64,000 nucleotides of DNA from Alphaproteobacteria bacterium. Lineage in GTDB: Bacteria > Pseudomonadota > Alphaproteobacteria > CAAGCB01 > CAG-977. The notes below the pieces were generated by a model. It was not told where the DNA came from. It did not search any database and saw only the letters and a list, made by a program, of their open reading frames with translations. This document shows positions 17,687 through 25,940 of this stretch, piece by piece. The stretch covers positions 53,091-117,090 of the forward strand of contig JAKSVT010000001.1 in assembly GCA_024407875.1 (NCBI GenBank). The letters are read 5' to 3'. The translations under genes were made by a program, and so were the position numbers. The stretch's first letter is position 1; each line of letters opens with the position of its first letter.

Positions 17687-19477
17687 TTATTTTTCGCCTA
17701 AAGCTTGTTTAACATAAGGGGCTGGCAAAGTATGTTCATAAGGTCTTGGTTGAATTCCAAGCTGCGGAGCAATTTGTGAGATTATATCATATGTAATAGG
17801 TACAACATTTCTTGCTGCTGTTCTTGCAAATTCTGATGAAATGCCAGGTTCTGCTTGTGGAGAATTCATCATTACCATCATTACATATTTTGGGGCATCC
17901 ATAGGAAATGCTGACATAAATGTTGTTCTAACTTCATTTGATTTATATTGTCCATTTGAAACTACGTTTGCTGTTCCTGTTTTCCCACCAACTTCCATTC
18001 CTGGAACATTAGCCTTGCGTCCAGTTCCTGATAAAACAATTTTACGTAAGATACCACGCATTTTACGAGAAGTTTCATCAGAGAATATTCTTTTGCCATC
18101 TCTAATGCTTTTTACCTTATATGGAGAATCATTTGGTAATAAAGTTGGATCATGATAAATACCACCATTAATTACTGCTGCTGTAGCTGCAACAGCATGA
18201 ATAGGCGTTAATGAGATGTTGTATCCATAACTCATTGAAGCTGACGCACTTTCAGTAAATCTTTTTGGAAATAGAGGTTTTGATTTTTCTGGAAGCTCCA
18301 TATTAACTTTGTCTAAAAAGCCTAATTTTTCAAAATAACTTTTTTGTTTTTCTGGACCAAAGGCTTGTGCTATTTTTACAGAGCCAACGTTAGATGAATG
18401 AATCATGATTTCAGAAATATCCATCACTCTACGATTTTCTAATTCTGGTTCTACTATAGTTCTTCCAACAAGATGAATAGGGGCTCCTGCATCAAATTTG
18501 TCTGTTATTTTAATAGCTTTTGTATCAAGACCAATTGCGCAATTAAAAATTTTCATAATTGAGCCTAATTCAAAAGCTCCTGAAGTTGCTGCATTAAAGT
18601 ATTTTTCATCAGAGCTGTTAGTGACAGCTTCGTTTGGGTTAAAATCAGGTAAAGACACCATTGATAAAATTTCGCCAGTTTGTGCTTTCATTAATATTGC
18701 CATAGCACCTTTAGCTTTATATTTTTCGACACCTTTAACTAAATTGTCATAAATAATAGATTGAATTCCAATATCTAAAGTAAGACGTATGTCTTTTTTA
18801 TCTGAAGACAAATGTTCGTCTAAAGCATATTCTAAGCCACTTTTGCCAAATTTGCTATATAAGTCAATACCTGTTTTTCCAATAGCGTGAGAAGTCAAAG
18901 ATCCTTGTGGATAGACACGCATTTCTGAATTTGAAAATTCTAATTGATAGGCCCCAAGAGCGTTGACTTTTGTAACTTCTTGAGGAACTAAATTGCTTTT
19001 TATCATTACGAAGTTCTTATTAGATTTTAATCTATTTAAAATCTTTGAAGCGTCTTCGTTATTTAATGCTGCAGCTAATTTTTTTGCAAATAATTCAGGA
19101 TTTTTAATTGTGGAGGGATTTCTTACGCCTAAATTATAACTAGGAAGGTTTACAGCTAAAATGTTTCCATTTCTATCAGTTATTTTGCTTCTAGTGATGT
19201 TTGTGTTATTAAGAGAAGATACTGTTGTTAATTCTTCATTGTCTATTAAAATAGGTTGATTTGTATCATCATAAGAGATTCTTATAAAATTTAAACCTAA
19301 AAAGAAATAGATAATTGTAACGCCAACAATTGCTTGAATTTTTAAGCTGTTAGATATAGCAGAAAGATTCTTTTTCTTTTTTAAAGAAATAGGGACAATG
19401 AATGGTAAATCACGACCAATCTTAAAAGAATTTAATTTTTTTTCTTTGTCTTTTCTATTCTTATTAGCTTTCTGCAT
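17687..19477 (-). CDS. ftsI: Septal penicillin-binding protein 3, FtsI
   Basis: Transpeptidase for septal cross-linking, anchored in the inner membrane. About 596 residues. A basic cytoplasmic N-terminus and a single membrane segment near 50-70 are followed by the PBP dimer domain and the transpeptidase domain. Active-site motifs: S-x-x-K in GSIMKIF (Ser near 306), SSN in IHSSNVGSVKIA, and KTGT in VGGKTGTANV (near 497). The ATG at 19477 is preferred; an in-frame GTG at 19489 directly after ftsL is possible. It sits in the canonical place after ftsL. Confidence 0.94.
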   Translation of the reverse strand: MQKANKNRKDKEKKLNSFKIGRDLPFIVPISLKKKKNLSAISNSLKIQAIVGVTIIYFFLGLNFIRISYDDTNQPILIDNEELTTVSSLNNTNITRSKITDRNGNILAVNLPSYNLGVRNPSTIKNPELFAKKLAAALNNEDASKILNRLKSNKNFVMIKSNLVPQEVTKVNALGAYQLEFSNSEMRVYPQGSLTSHAIGKTGIDLYSKFGKSGLEYALDEHLSSDKKDIRLTLDIGIQSIIYDNLVKGVEKYKAKGAMAILMKAQTGEILSMVSLPDFNPNEAVTNSSDEKYFNAATSGAFELGSIMKIFNCAIGLDTKAIKITDKFDAGAPIHLVGRTIVEPELENRRVMDISEIMIHSSNVGSVKIAQAFGPEKQKSYFEKLGFLDKVNMELPEKSKPLFPKRFTESASASMSYGYNISLTPIHAVAATAAVINGGIYHDPTLLPNDSPYKVKSIRDGKRIFSDETSRKMRGILRKIVLSGTGRKANVPGMEVGGKTGTANVVSNGQYKSNEVRTTFMSAFPMDAPKYVMMVMMNSPQAEPGISSEFARTAARNVVPITYDIISQIAPQLGIQPRPYEHTLPAPYVKQALGEK

Positions 19478-19497
19478 ATCGTTTCCCACAAAATATA

Positions 19498-19833
19498 TTA
19501 TCTAGATGAAACTTGAATAGATTTTTCTGATTTGTTTTTTGTTCCTAAGTTAACACCTTGTATTGATTTAAAAGGTATAGCTTGAAATGAAATCATATTA
19601 TCTTGAGTCAAAGGTTTCATATTGTTATATGATTTACTTAGAGCACGAATTCGTTTAGGATTACTTAAGAAAGCTAATTCTGCTTCTAAAACTTGAATAG
19701 CTTTTTGATCGCTATTCATTTTTTTGACTATAGTTTTTTGTTCATTTTCAAGGCCTATAACGGAATAGTTGATTACAAAATTAGTTGTAGCAACTATGAA
19801 AAAAATAAATAAAGGCACAATTATTTTAAACAT
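19498..19833 (-). CDS. ftsL: FtsL-like divisome protein
   Basis: 111 residues. One membrane segment at about 4-22 (FKIIVPLFIFFIVATTNFVI) is followed by a coiled-coil-like heptad region (ENEQKTIVKKMNSDQKAIQVLEAE, about 28-58). That is the FtsL layout. Sequence conservation is low, as always for FtsL, so the call rests on topology and on position between rsmH and ftsI. It would bridge FtsQ/FtsB and FtsW/FtsI in the divisome. Confidence 0.8.
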   Translation of the reverse strand: MFKIIVPLFIFFIVATTNFVINYSVIGLENEQKTIVKKMNSDQKAIQVLEAELAFLSNPKRIRALSKSYNNMKPLTQDNMISFQAIPFKSIQGVNLGTKNKSEKSIQVSSR

Positions 19834-19844
19834 TTTTTTTCTCC

Positions 19845-20771
19845 TTAAATGCGTTCTGCGACTCTAAGGCGTGAAGATCTACTACGTGGATTGATGTTTA
19901 TTTCATCTTGATTCGGCATAATCGGTTTTTTTGAAACAGATTTTAATGTAGCTGTAATCGTTTCTTGTACAGGCATATATCTGGAAGGATTTGAATTCAT
20001 TCCAGTTTTCTCTGTTATAAATTTTTTGACGATTCTGTCTTCAAGTGAATGAAATGAAACCACCGCCATTCTTCCACCTGCTTTTAAGAGCTGTTCAGCT
20101 CCGATTAATCCAGCTTTTAGTTGTCCTAATTCATCATTTACGTAAATTCTTAGGGCTTGAAAACTTCTTGTTGCTGGATCAATTTGATCTCTAGAGTGAG
20201 GAATTATTCTATGTAGTAAATTTGCAAAGTCCATAGTTGTTTTGAAAGGTTTTTCTTTTCTATCATGAACCACAGCTGCTGCAATTTTTCTAGAAAAACG
20301 TTCTTCACCATATAGATAAATGATATCTGCAATTTCTTGTTCTGAAAACGTGTTTAAAACATCGGCAGCACTTAGACCGGATTGGCTCATTCTCATATCA
20401 AGAGCACCGTCCTTTTGAAAAGAAAAACCTCTTTCAGCTTGATCTATTTGCATTGATGAGACACCAATGTCTAGCATAACGCCGTCAACTTTTTCATAAC
20501 CTAAGTTATGAACTAAGTTGACCATATCACCAAAAGTTCCTTCTACTAATTTTAAACGGCCGTTATACTTTTTAACTAAGTCTTGACCATCTCTAATAGC
20601 ATTAGGATCTCTGTCGATTGCGATAACTGTACAATTTGCAGTATCTAAAATAGCTGAAGTATAACCACCAGCGCCAAAAGTGCCATCTACATAGACACCA
20701 TTGTCGATTGGTGAAATTGCTTCAACTACTTCTTTTAGTAAAACGGGAATATGCTTAGCTTTAGTTTCCAT
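19845..20771 (-). CDS. rsmH: 16S rRNA m4C1402 methyltransferase RsmH (MraW)
   Basis: Methylates N4 of C1402 in 16S rRNA using S-adenosylmethionine. 308 residues from ATG 20771. SAM-binding segment VDGTFGAGGYTSAIL is near 27, followed by VDGVMLDIGVSSMQID and the C-terminal VVSFHSLEDRIVK. The ATG at 20771 overlaps the mraZ stop by one base (TAATG) and has GGAGG 6 bases upstream; an ATG at 20777 would be too close to that site. This is the usual second gene of the division cluster. Confidence 0.95.
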   Translation of the reverse strand: METKAKHIPVLLKEVVEAISPIDNGVYVDGTFGAGGYTSAILDTANCTVIAIDRDPNAIRDGQDLVKKYNGRLKLVEGTFGDMVNLVHNLGYEKVDGVMLDIGVSSMQIDQAERGFSFQKDGALDMRMSQSGLSAADVLNTFSEQEIADIIYLYGEERFSRKIAAAVVHDRKEKPFKTTMDFANLLHRIIPHSRDQIDPATRSFQALRIYVNDELGQLKAGLIGAEQLLKAGGRMAVVSFHSLEDRIVKKFITEKTGMNSNPSRYMPVQETITATLKSVSKKPIMPNQDEININPRSRSSRLRVAERI

Positions 20772-21259
20772 TAGCATCCTCCCGATTGTTTTGTTTTATT
20801 GTTTAAACAAAGTTCTAAATTTATTTCTTTATTTTTTTGAGAGTTCTCATATTTTTCATATTCGTCAGGATTCCAAATTTGGAAAGTTCTACCTTTCCCG
20901 ACGAATAGGGCTTTATCAGTAATATTTGCAAACTTCATTAATTTTTCTGTTAAAACAATTCTTCCTGTCGAATCAAAAGGAAATTCTTTTGCTTTTGCAA
21001 ATATTTTATTCGTTAAGGAGTCTTGTTCTGTTGAAAATAATGCAATATTGTTCTCAATTGCATCAGCCATTTTTTCCATAAGTTCTGAAGTATAGCATTC
21101 AATACAAGGGAAGTTGAATGATGGAAAAGCTGTTAATTCTGTTTCTTTTTGTTCTAATAATGCACGATATTCTGCAGGGATTGATACACGACCTTTGGCG
21201 TCCACCTTGTTTAAGATGGTGTCCATAAATAAACTGTATTTTCTTTCAGTTTTGGCCAT
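20771..21259 (-). CDS. mraZ: Transcriptional regulator MraZ
   Basis: DNA-binding regulator with two AbrB-like SpoVT domains, forming a ring that binds TGGG-type repeats before its own operon. About 162 residues from ATG 21259. The first domain has NKVDAKGRVSIPAEYR and the second has FPFDSTGRIVLTEKLM; both carry the DxxGRI/V signature. It is somewhat longer than E. coli MraZ (152) because of a charged tail. A reading from 21286 adds nine residues without a better Shine-Dalgarno. Six TGG boxes lie immediately upstream, fitting autoregulation of the whole dcw cluster. Confidence 0.94.
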   Translation of the reverse strand: MAKTERKYSLFMDTILNKVDAKGRVSIPAEYRALLEQKETELTAFPSFNFPCIECYTSELMEKMADAIENNIALFSTEQDSLTNKIFAKAKEFPFDSTGRIVLTEKLMKFANITDKALFVGKGRTFQIWNPDEYEKYENSQKNKEINLELCLNNKTKQSGGC

Positions 21260-21300
21260 GAGCACAATTCCCTTGTAAATGTCCATTTTAAAAACTTCTG

Positions 21301-21355
21301 TGGACTCTTATGGGATAACATGGGATTTTATGGGAGTCAATGGTAAAATTTGGAA
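21301..21355 (-). promoter_or_regulatory. MraZ operator: six boxes at 10-bp period
   Basis: On the plus strand TGG begins exactly every 10 bp at 21301, 21311, 21321, 21331, 21341 and 21351: TGGAC, TGGGA, TGGGA, TGGGA, TGGTA, TGGAA, each with a 5-base spacer. The three central boxes are perfect TGGGA. MraZ is known to bind TGGGN repeats with 5-base spacers. The array is 42 to 96 bp before the mraZ ATG. Relative to mraZ transcription the boxes read as CCCA. Confidence 0.85.
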
Positions 21356-21385
21356 TGTGTGTGGAGAAATGCTGAAATAGAATCA

Positions 21386-21440
21386 ATATTTAGTGTTTGT
21401 TTTGAGAAAATATATGCAAATATTTGGATATTTAGTGTTT
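21386..21440. repeat. 13-bp direct repeat upstream of mraZ
   Basis: ATATTTAGTGTTT at 21386-21398 and again at 21428-21440, 42 bp apart, between the MraZ boxes and rnpB. Possible promoter-associated element; may be chance in AT-rich DNA. Confidence 0.3.
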
Positions 21441-21518
21441 TGTAAAAAAATGAAAAAAATTGATTTTTTTTATTAAAGACGCCAATTTATGAATGAAATG
21501 AAGAAAAATATGTAAAAA

Positions 21519-21543
21519 AATAGACTCTACTTTTATAGAGTCG
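21519..21543 (-). terminator. Terminator of RNase P RNA
   Basis: On the minus strand GACTCTAT pairs with ATAGAGTC-type sequence (GACTCTATAAAAGTAGAGTC) and is followed by a T-rich run. It lies just after the 3' end of rnpB. Confidence 0.8.
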
Positions 21544-21550
21544 TTTTTTT

Positions 21551-21918
21551 GCCAGACTATCTATAAGCCGGGTTATGTAATCGATGATTATTCATCTGTA
21601 GTAAATGTTGCCATTCACTTATAGCGACCTACCTTTGGAAAGGGGCTGGAACTTCCCTTTTGTTCAGAGTAAAACTCTATATCCTTTTTGGCCTTGCTCC
21701 CGATAGGGCTTGCATACTTGAATTGTTACCAACCAAGTGGTGTGCTCTTACCACGCCGTTTCACCCTTACCTGTTTAAAATAAACATAGGCGGTATACTT
21801 TCTGTTGCGCTTTCCTGTAAGTTTCCTCAACCGGACGTTATCCGGTATCGTGTTCCAGTGGAGCCCGGACTTTCCTCAACATGAACAAGTCATGCAGCAA
21901 TCATCCGATAATCTAGCA
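21551..21918 (-). ncRNA. rnpB: RNase P RNA
   Basis: Catalytic RNA that matures the 5' ends of tRNAs. Read on the minus strand, the conserved blocks appear in order: GAGGAAAGTCCGGGCTCC near the 5' end, then GGTGAAACGGCG with GGTAAGAGC, and at the 3' end AACCCGGCTTATAG. The ends are set by an 11-bp P1 helix between GCTAGATTATC (21907-21917) and GATAGTCTGGC (21551-21561), all pairs including G-U forming. The length of about 368 fits bacterial type A RNA. Its protein partner rnpA is at 53514. Confidence 0.95.
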
Positions 21919-21970
21919 AGAGATAAGTTATATTAAAGGTAAAAAAAAGCAAGTAATATTTGAGTTAAAA

Positions 21971-21999
21971 TAAAAAATCCCATTGAATATCAATGGGAG
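21971..21999 (-). terminator. Terminator downstream of tRNA-Ser
   Basis: TCCCATTGA and TCAATGGGA form a 9-bp stem. On the minus strand it is followed by TTTTTT, 7 bases past the tRNA CCA end. Confidence 0.8.
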
Positions 22000-22005
22000 A
22001 TTTAC

Positions 22006-22095
22006 TGGCGGAAGGCGTGGGAATCGAACCCACTCACGGATATTACCCCGTGTACGGATTAGCAATCCGCTGCATTACCATCCTGCCCGCCTTCC
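22006..22095 (-). tRNA. tRNA-Ser(GCU)
   Basis: 90 nt including an encoded CCA. The acceptor stem GGAAGGC/GCCTTCC is perfect with discriminator G. Anticodon GCT lies in GATTGCTAATCC, there is a long variable arm as expected for serine, and the T arm is GTGGGTTCGATTCCCAC. Reads AGC/AGU codons. Confidence 0.96.
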
Positions 22096-22180
22096 GGGGA
22101 GAAGATTACTTCCGCCACATTGCTTTTTACATAATTTGTTTTTAAAAATCAATAGTAAAAAACAAAAATTATTTAAAAAA

Positions 22181-23362
22181 TTAATAATCGTATTCTTTGC
22201 GTTTTGGTCTTAAAGCTAAAGTTACAGGAGCTGTTGGAGCATTTTCTTGCTTAGCAGGTTGTTGTTGCTGATTTAAAGGTAGTTGTTTAATGTTTCCTTT
22301 ATAGTCAACAACATAAAAATTATGATAAGAAGTATCAGGCTTTAAGATGGCATTATTTGATTTTGCAATTAAACCATCAAACTTTTCAGAAATTTTCCCT
22401 AATTTTTTGTATGTTGAATTTTGTACAAAGTTACAATCTGAGTTTTGAATATATGTTGTATCTGCCAAGGTCATATATGGGGTGCCATTGAATGTGCAGA
22501 CATGCTTAATTATATGAGCGTCAGTCAAATGTGTTTGGAATAAACCTGCACATTGGTCAGGTTTTGCGGATTTTACGAATGTGTTTAAAGCAGTTGTATA
22601 ACGATCTTCATATGTTTTTATATATGATTTATCTTTGTAATAGTATAAAAAGGTTTGCATTTGCAAAGAATCTTTATTGTCTTTGTATTTTTCTGCTAAT
22701 TTAACATAATTGTCGCAATAATCCTTGTGTTCAGAGCGGAATGCATTAAATACAGAAGCATCTCCTTGTTGTTTTAATTCATAAGCTGCCATTACTTGGT
22801 TTTTAAATGCATCAGCTTCCATTGCTTTGTTCAAATTAAAATAGGATTGTGCATCTAATCGAGCATTTAATTTACAACCGTTGTGAGATTGAATTGCATG
22901 AGATCCCTCATGTACTAAAATTGAAGAAATTAAAGCATCAGAACAAGTAGGGTTAATTAAAATAGCATCGCTACCAAATGAATAATATCCTCCTAAATCA
23001 TCACTAACAGAAGGATCCATTTTAATATCAACATTGAGTTTGGAAACTTTTGTCAATACAGCTTTTCCTGTCGGAGTTTTCATCATTTTGTCTGCGCAAC
23101 TTTGTATTCTTGGATTGCTGTAAACAATATAAGTTGATGCTGTATCAGCAGCCACAGAATCTGTTTTCTGTTCATTCCCAACAACAATTTCTGTTTTTAT
23201 GCTATCGTTATCTGCACCACGATTGTTCGTTTGAGAAAAAGCTTGCATAGGGCTCAATAATGATCCCCCAATAATTGTTGCTGCTAATAATTTATGTTTT
23301 GCTTGTTCTAAAGCTTGTTTTCCAGTAATTTTTCCAGAAAAAACATCTGATAAGATACTCAT
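22181..23362 (-). CDS. HExxH metallopeptidase-like protein A (with signal-like N-terminus)
   Basis: 393 residues. The N-terminus has a hydrophobic stretch (about 24-43, LLAATIIGGSLLSPMQAFSQ) preceded by a long polar region, resembling an extended signal peptide with AFSQ cleavage. The core LVHEGSHAIQ has the zinc motif at 151-155, and KAMEADAF (EAD at 182-184) probably supplies the third ligand. Shared with its two paralogues: TG-x-x-VL, INP before the helix, and the aromatic YYYKDKSYIKTYEDRY segment. These features fit the putative peptidases called DUF6782 as I recall them; a profile search would settle it. Start: ATG 23362 with AAGGTG. Substrate unknown. Confidence 0.7.
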   Translation of the reverse strand: MSILSDVFSGKITGKQALEQAKHKLLAATIIGGSLLSPMQAFSQTNNRGADNDSIKTEIVVGNEQKTDSVAADTASTYIVYSNPRIQSCADKMMKTPTGKAVLTKVSKLNVDIKMDPSVSDDLGGYYSFGSDAILINPTCSDALISSILVHEGSHAIQSHNGCKLNARLDAQSYFNLNKAMEADAFKNQVMAAYELKQQGDASVFNAFRSEHKDYCDNYVKLAEKYKDNKDSLQMQTFLYYYKDKSYIKTYEDRYTTALNTFVKSAKPDQCAGLFQTHLTDAHIIKHVCTFNGTPYMTLADTTYIQNSDCNFVQNSTYKKLGKISEKFDGLIAKSNNAILKPDTSYHNFYVVDYKGNIKQLPLNQQQQPAKQENAPTAPVTLALRPKRKEYDY

Positions 23363-23409
23363 AGTTGTACACCTTAATTTTAAAATTATTTTTCATACTT
23401 TAGACTTTA

Positions 23410-23421
23410 TTTTGGACAAAA
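23410..23421. promoter_or_regulatory. TTTTNGACAAAA motif, copy 3
   Basis: TTTTGGACAAAA between the divergent metallopeptidase genes A and B. It is followed by a TATAAT (23449-23454) that could serve gene B. Confidence 0.4.
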
Positions 23422-23448
23422 TCAACAAAAATGTTAAATAATTTACGA

Positions 23449-23454
23449 TATAAT
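23449..23454 (+). promoter_or_regulatory. -10 element for metallopeptidase B
   Basis: TATAAT with predicted start near 23461. No good -35 is visible at the right spacing, so an activator may be needed. Only starts after about 23461 are then available to gene B. Confidence 0.35.
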
Positions 23455-23472
23455 ATATATATTATGATTGAC

Positions 23473-23484
23473 TTTTGGACAAAA
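23473..23484. promoter_or_regulatory. TTTTNGACAAAA motif, copy 4
   Basis: TTTTGGACAAAA, 63 bp from copy 3, just before the proposed start of metallopeptidase B. Around both copies GACTTT also precedes the motif. Confidence 0.4.
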
Positions 23485-23494
23485 AAGTTGGAAA

Positions 23495-24580
23495 ATGACG
23501 AAAATGGATTTTTTGTGGCAGAAAGTTATGAGTGAAAAAGCATCTTTATTCGGACAGATTTTTTCTAGTAAGCTTGTAAGAGGATCTTACAAAGACGAAC
23601 CGTGTGATATTGATTTTAAAATGAAGGGAAACGACCAAGAAAAACGTCGTTTGACACATTTAGTCAATACAATTGCTAGATCTTCGAAAATAGGCAAAGA
23701 TATTCTTGAAGATGCAGCTAAAGGTGGCTATGAACTTTCTTTTGAGTATCAAATGGGTTCATATGGATATTGTGGTCATGATAATAAAGATAAAAAACCT
23801 GTTATAGTTCTTAACCCAGCAACAAAAGATGATGATTTAATTACAACTTTAGTTCATGAGTCTCGTCATGCCCAACAAAATAATAGGGGGTTAGGATATG
23901 ATTTTGGACAATTGAATGTAAAAAGTGAAGTTATGTTGTTTCGTGCTATGGAAGCTGATGCGCAAACTTGTGCTTTAATGGCTGCTTTAGATATTCGTGA
24001 GACAACAGGTAATGAAGCTCCTTTTAAAGCATTTGATGAAAAATGCCCAAATATTACAGCTAAACTTCCAAAACCAATTAAAGACAAGGAAGCTCCATTT
24101 AAAGCAACAAAAGTTTTAATGCAACAAGCGTTTGATGGTTGGTATGATGATTCGGGTATTGTTTATAGCTATGAAATGTCATACATTACTAGTCCAATGA
24201 GAAGATTTAGAACAAATGATAAGTTCGAAAATTGTCCATATGATAAAAATTTAACTTCAAAAGAAATCGTTGAAAAAATGTGTTTAACACCAGATGGACA
24301 ATGCTATTTTTCAAATAAACCTAATGTGCTTGAAGATAAAAAGAAATTGACAGTTAATTCTTGTACGCTTGATTTTGTCGATGATTTCTTTAGAGCTAGA
24401 GAGAATATAAAAAAAGTTGCTCCAGATAAATCATATAAATCATTACCAGTTGAATGTTTAGGTAGTAGCTATGATACTTATATGGATTTTGATAAATTAA
24501 GAGATAATAAAGCAGAAAAAGCTAAAAATAATATAATTTTAAATCAAAAGATATTAAATAAAGTAGCAAAATCGAAATAA
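23495..24580 (+). CDS. HExxH metallopeptidase-like protein B
   Basis: About 361 residues from ATG 23495; ATGs at 23504 and 23528 are alternatives and none has a strong Shine-Dalgarno. Zinc motif HESRH at about 121-125 in TLVHESRHAQQ. Third-ligand candidate in FRAMEADAQ (about 151-156). VLNPATKDDDLITTL precedes it, like the INP segment of paralogue A. Then comes GWYDDSGIVYSYE, shared with C. No signal peptide is seen. It probably forms an operon with C (23 bases between). Secreted or intracellular protease activity is inferred from motif only. Confidence 0.7.
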   Translation: MTKMDFLWQKVMSEKASLFGQIFSSKLVRGSYKDEPCDIDFKMKGNDQEKRRLTHLVNTIARSSKIGKDILEDAAKGGYELSFEYQMGSYGYCGHDNKDKKPVIVLNPATKDDDLITTLVHESRHAQQNNRGLGYDFGQLNVKSEVMLFRAMEADAQTCALMAALDIRETTGNEAPFKAFDEKCPNITAKLPKPIKDKEAPFKATKVLMQQAFDGWYDDSGIVYSYEMSYITSPMRRFRTNDKFENCPYDKNLTSKEIVEKMCLTPDGQCYFSNKPNVLEDKKKLTVNSCTLDFVDDFFRARENIKKVAPDKSYKSLPVECLGSSYDTYMDFDKLRDNKAEKAKNNIILNQKILNKVAKSK

Positions 24581-24603
24581 AGAAATTTAATTAGGAATAA
24601 AAG

Positions 24604-25932
24604 ATGGCTCAAAATTCTACATTAAATACAGCTTTTTCAACTTTTGGTCTAGTAGATGAAAATGAAAAAGTTTACGAAATAGATGGAATTGTTGTTAAGT
24701 GCCCTCAAGAAAAATATGAGATGGCACAAAAATTTTTCAAGTCTCTTTCTGAAATTCCTACAGGAAGAAACGCTCTTGATGATATAAGAAAATATAATAC
24801 ACCTGTAGCGTTTTTAGAAAATATGGGTAAGTCAGCAGGAAGTTTTAGTCCTACATATAATCGTATCAATTTAAATATGTCTGTTGGATATGATAAGATG
24901 CGTTCATGTTTAGTTCATGAAGCTAGACATTTGTGGCAAGATAGACATGGTAGAAGCAAATTTGAAAGACACGATTTAGATTATGAAACATCTTTAATTA
25001 TAAATCGTGCTACAGAAGCTGATGCTCAATCTCAAGGTTATCAAGCATGTTTGGAGTGGGAACAATTAGGAGATAAAGGGCCTAAAGAAGTATTTGACAG
25101 AGATTATGCACCTATTGCTGAAGGTTATAAAAAAGATGGAATAGCTGGTGCTTATCGTGGTTGGTACGATGATGAAAGAATAACAGCTGCCTATGAAAAT
25201 GGGTATGATATGGGGCCTGCTATAAGACAAATTTTATCAAGAGTTACTCCTGTTAAAAAATATATTCATGCTTCTGTTGACGAAATTAAAGAATTTTGTG
25301 GCGGTGATAAAGTTCCTAATTTTGAGGAATTTGTAACTAGTGATTATGCAAAAAGAGTTCATAGCCTTACTCAAGCTATTTTATTGTGTAAAAATGCTGT
25401 TGGAATGACGATGGGGTGTGCAAATGATAATACTGTTGCACAAATGCCATTAAGAGATATGAAAGATAATGCTGGTGCATTAATGTATTCAGAAAAATAT
25501 GCTACAGAAAAAGACCATGATTTTTACAATGAAGCTAGATTTATGAGAGGCGGTAAAAAATCGATTTATGATTCTTTGAGAACAATGATTGCAGCAACTC
25601 AAGATTTAGATAAGTCTAAATATAAAGGAAATGACAATCTAGAAGCAAAACAAACAATTAAAGATGAATTGGCTTATATTTATATGGCTAAAACTTTAAT
25701 GAGAGGTGTTCCTTCACAAATTATTGATAAGGTCGATTTGCCTGAAAATATTTCAAAAAGATTGAAAGAAAATGCAGCTTCTTTAAAAGGATCAGAAATG
25801 GCTTCTTGTTCGACTTATGTTGTAAATAAAGTAAGAAGAGATTTGAATACAATAGCTACAGGAACAGAAGACAAGACAAAGCAAAATGCAACAAATAAAG
25901 TTGCAATGATCAAGCTAAATAAAGAAAGATAA
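24604..25932 (+). CDS. HExxH metallopeptidase-like protein C
   Basis: 442 residues, the longest of the three paralogues. HEARH at 105-109 in CLVHEARHLWQDRHGR, EAD at 138-140 in NRATEADAQ, and GWYDDERITAAYENGY downstream. The polar C-terminal third has no counterpart in A or B and ends in a basic stretch (IKLNKER). No signal peptide. AGGA lies just before the ATG. It ends 8 bases before the convergent nitroreductase-like gene. Function beyond a putative zinc peptidase is unknown. Confidence 0.7.
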   Translation: MAQNSTLNTAFSTFGLVDENEKVYEIDGIVVKCPQEKYEMAQKFFKSLSEIPTGRNALDDIRKYNTPVAFLENMGKSAGSFSPTYNRINLNMSVGYDKMRSCLVHEARHLWQDRHGRSKFERHDLDYETSLIINRATEADAQSQGYQACLEWEQLGDKGPKEVFDRDYAPIAEGYKKDGIAGAYRGWYDDERITAAYENGYDMGPAIRQILSRVTPVKKYIHASVDEIKEFCGGDKVPNFEEFVTSDYAKRVHSLTQAILLCKNAVGMTMGCANDNTVAQMPLRDMKDNAGALMYSEKYATEKDHDFYNEARFMRGGKKSIYDSLRTMIAATQDLDKSKYKGNDNLEAKQTIKDELAYIYMAKTLMRGVPSQIIDKVDLPENISKRLKENAASLKGSEMASCSTYVVNKVRRDLNTIATGTEDKTKQNATNKVAMIKLNKER

Positions 25933-25940
25933 ATTTTAAA

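Noticed and set aside
21660..22213. Open frames over the rnpB and tRNA-Ser region
   Set aside because: They read across conserved structural RNA and have no Shine-Dalgarno or codon signature.
22006..23362. Genomic island integrated at tRNA-Ser
   Set aside because: No integrase, no duplicated tRNA 3' end and no change in base composition are seen next to the metallopeptidase genes.
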